The notes under the pieces were generated by a model that worked only from the letters and a program-made list of their open reading frames with translations, did no database searches and was not told the DNA's origin. Shown piece after piece: positions 63,193 through 64,000 of a stretch of 64,000 bases of DNA. Source of the stretch: Zunongwangia endophytica (lineage in GTDB: Bacteria; Bacteroidota; Bacteroidia; Flavobacteriales; Flavobacteriaceae); the NCBI RefSeq assembly GCF_030409505.1, contig NZ_JAUFPZ010000002.1, positions 2,549,501 to 2,613,500 on the forward strand. Direction: 5' to 3'. Made by a program: the position numbers and the translations under genes. Position 1 is the first letter of the stretch, and each line of letters starts with the position of its first letter.

Positions 63193-63302
63193 ACCAGGTT
63201 TTTTCGAATTCTTCTATTTATTGATTTTTCACTTGATCTAAGCTTCCTTTCTTTGAGTGCTTAGTTCGATTTGGGACGCAATATAATATTTTTTATAGTT
63301 TT

Positions 63303-63321
63303 ATTTAAACTTAGTCTAAAT
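63303..63321 (-). promoter_or_regulatory. 9-1-9 inverted repeat, Fur/DtxR-like operator
   Basis: ATTTAAACT-T-AGTCTAAAT pairs at eight of nine positions. The ATTTAGACT arm resembles iron-regulator boxes of flavobacteria and the 9-1-9 layout resembles Fur boxes. It lies 111 bp upstream of the ankyrin, DUF2271 and PepSY-reductase operon, which suits iron regulation. Confidence 0.5.
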
Positions 63322-63570
63322 ATTGATTGGAGTTTTTTAAAGATTTTTGACAGTACGTAGAAATTGGTTTTATGCTGAATAAAAGAAAGTAAAACTTTAA
63401 GTTGAAAAATATAGCTAAGATCAATTTTTCAAAATTTCTGGAAAGAATTCGATTCTCAGATTTTTTCTTAATCCTCTATTAGGCTGAAGTAGTCTAAGAA
63501 TTCTAGAAATGAAAACCGAATGAAATGAAGAATATTAGAATAGGTTGCTATCTAGAAACGAAATTGCATA

Positions 63571-63601
63571 AAAAAAGCCTCTCATTTCTGAGAGGCTTTT
63601 T
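63571..63601 (-). terminator. Rho-independent terminator after tRNA-Leu
   Basis: GCCTCTCA (63577-63584) and TGAGAGGC (63589-63596) enclose TTTC. A and T tracts flank both sides. It lies 6 bp beyond the tRNA 3' end on the minus strand. Confidence 0.88.
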
Positions 63602-63606
63602 ACCTG

Positions 63607-63688
63607 TGCGGGCGGAGAGACTCGAACTCTCACACCTCGCGGCACTAGATCCTAAGTCTAGCGTGTCTACCAATTCCACCACGCCCGC
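63607..63688 (-). tRNA. tRNA-Leu (anticodon UAG)
   Basis: The minus strand folds as a class II tRNA. The acceptor arm is GCGGGCG/CGCCCGC with discriminator A, the D arm has GGAATTGGTAGACAC, and the anticodon stem CTAGA/TCTAG carries loop CTTAGGA (anticodon TAG). A long variable arm and the TTCGAGTC T loop complete it. The terminal CCA is not encoded. It reads CUA leucine codons. Confidence 0.95.
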
Positions 63689-63784
63689 AGGTCAATAAAA
63701 TGCTCATCCTTTCGGTAAGCGGATGCAAATATAAACAAATCTTTTAAAACACAAACAAGCTTCAAAAAAAAATTTTGAAATTAT

Positions 63785-63792
63785 TATCTTTG
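63785..63792 (+). promoter_or_regulatory. -7 box TATCTTTG of the M20 peptidase gene
   Basis: It is a perfect TAnnTTTG match 22 bp upstream of the ATG at 63815. A -33 TTG at normal spacing is not visible. Confidence 0.6.
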
Positions 63793-63814
63793 AGAAATTC
63801 AAAAATCTAAACCA

Positions 63815-64000
63815 ATGGACAACGTGAGATCTTATGTTGAAGAACATAAAGATAGATTTGTCTCCGAACTTATTGATTTACTGAAAATTCCGTCGATAAG
63901 TGCCGATTCAAAATATAAAAACGAAATGATCACTACTGCTGAAGCAGTAAAAACCTCCTTAGAAAAAGCTGGTTGCGATCTTGTCGAAATCTGTGAGACT
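63815..64000 (+). CDS. M20-family peptidase, N-terminal part (cut by window edge)
   Basis: Sixty-two codons are present from ATG 63815. The sequence MDNVRSYVEEHKDRFVSELI followed by DLLKIPSISADSKYKNEM is the usual start of M20/M25/M40 dipeptidases. The zinc-binding motifs lie beyond the window. It is divergent from tRNA-Leu. Confidence 0.82.
   Translation, partial: MDNVRSYVEEHKDRFVSELIDLLKIPSISADSKYKNEMITTAEAVKTSLEKAGCDLVEICET

Larger units (their letters stand above)
63193..63606. other. 414-bp intergenic region upstream of the ankyrin operon
   Basis: No gene is supported. It contains the probable operator at 63303-63321 and the terminator of the tRNA at 63571-63601. The rest is AT-rich with no clear consensus promoter, although TATATTGC (minus strand, near 63280) is close to a -7 box. 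Confidence 0.55.

Noticed and set aside
1..64000. Prophage, CRISPR array, toxin-antitoxin or defence island
   Set aside because: No integrase, phage structural gene, evenly spaced direct repeats or recognisable defence genes were seen anywhere in the window.

Overview
The window comes from a marine-type Flavobacteriaceae (Bacteroidota); I would guess the Zunongwangia/Gramella/Salegentibacter neighbourhood, but only as an inference. The signs are AT-rich DNA, SusC/SusD outer-membrane pairs, several TAnnTTTG-type -7 promoter boxes, no obvious Shine-Dalgarno sequences, a mevalonate pathway, and LytS/LytTR regulators.

Region 1 (1-26,223, all minus strand) is a large polysaccharide-utilisation locus (PUL) best read as an N-glycan/high-mannose degradation locus. 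In transcription order it holds a GH92, a sodium-solute symporter, a GH130 phosphorylase, a CBM9-like protein and a glycosidase-like TIM barrel. A 581-bp stretch full of repeats follows. Then come GH92, GH20, GH92, SusC, SusD, a large alpha/beta hydrolase, GH3 and a GH29 that runs off the window. GH92 enzymes trim alpha-mannose, GH20 removes GlcNAc, GH29 removes fucose and GH130 would phosphorolyse the Man-GlcNAc core imported by the symporter. A LytS-type kinase and LytTR regulator (26,362-28,166) and a convergent AraC-type regulator (28,163-29,188) lie at its edge.

Region 2 (29,690-35,334, plus strand) is a complete-looking arsenosugar biosynthesis cluster: AhpD-like protein, radical SAM ArsS, TIGR04282-type transferase, purine-nucleoside phosphorylase, ArsM, DUF547 protein and TIGR04283-type glycosyltransferase. 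After a convergent GH113-like lipoprotein, a second plus-strand group (36,563-41,644) has a FAD/NAD oxidoreductase, a membrane 4Fe-4S protein and two GT2 glycosyltransferases. An LpxR-like gene, a GT-C transferase and a duplicated LAB_N membrane protein follow (to 44,911). Whether this second group extends the arsenosugar pathway is the most interesting open question here.

Region 3 (44,928-52,667, minus strand) is housekeeping. A polyamine operon (arginine decarboxylase, agmatinase, deoxyhypusine-synthase-like protein) probably makes homospermidine. Next to it are an rRNA pseudouridine synthase, a UbiA prenyltransferase and two mevalonate-pathway enzymes (mevalonate kinase, diphosphomevalonate decarboxylase).

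Region 4 (52,746-58,721) is mixed: TspO, an HI0933-family flavoprotein, GDPD, an SDR, a DUF421 membrane protein, a PaiB-like protein, TerC and an unknown 142-residue protein.

Region 5 (58,984-63,321) is a three-gene operon, periplasmic ankyrin protein, DUF2271 protein and PepSY-flavodoxin-reductase, preceded by a 9-1-9 inverted repeat that looks like an iron-type operator. A tRNA-Leu(UAG) and the start of an M20 peptidase close the window. I saw no phage, insertion sequence, CRISPR array or recognisable defence system.
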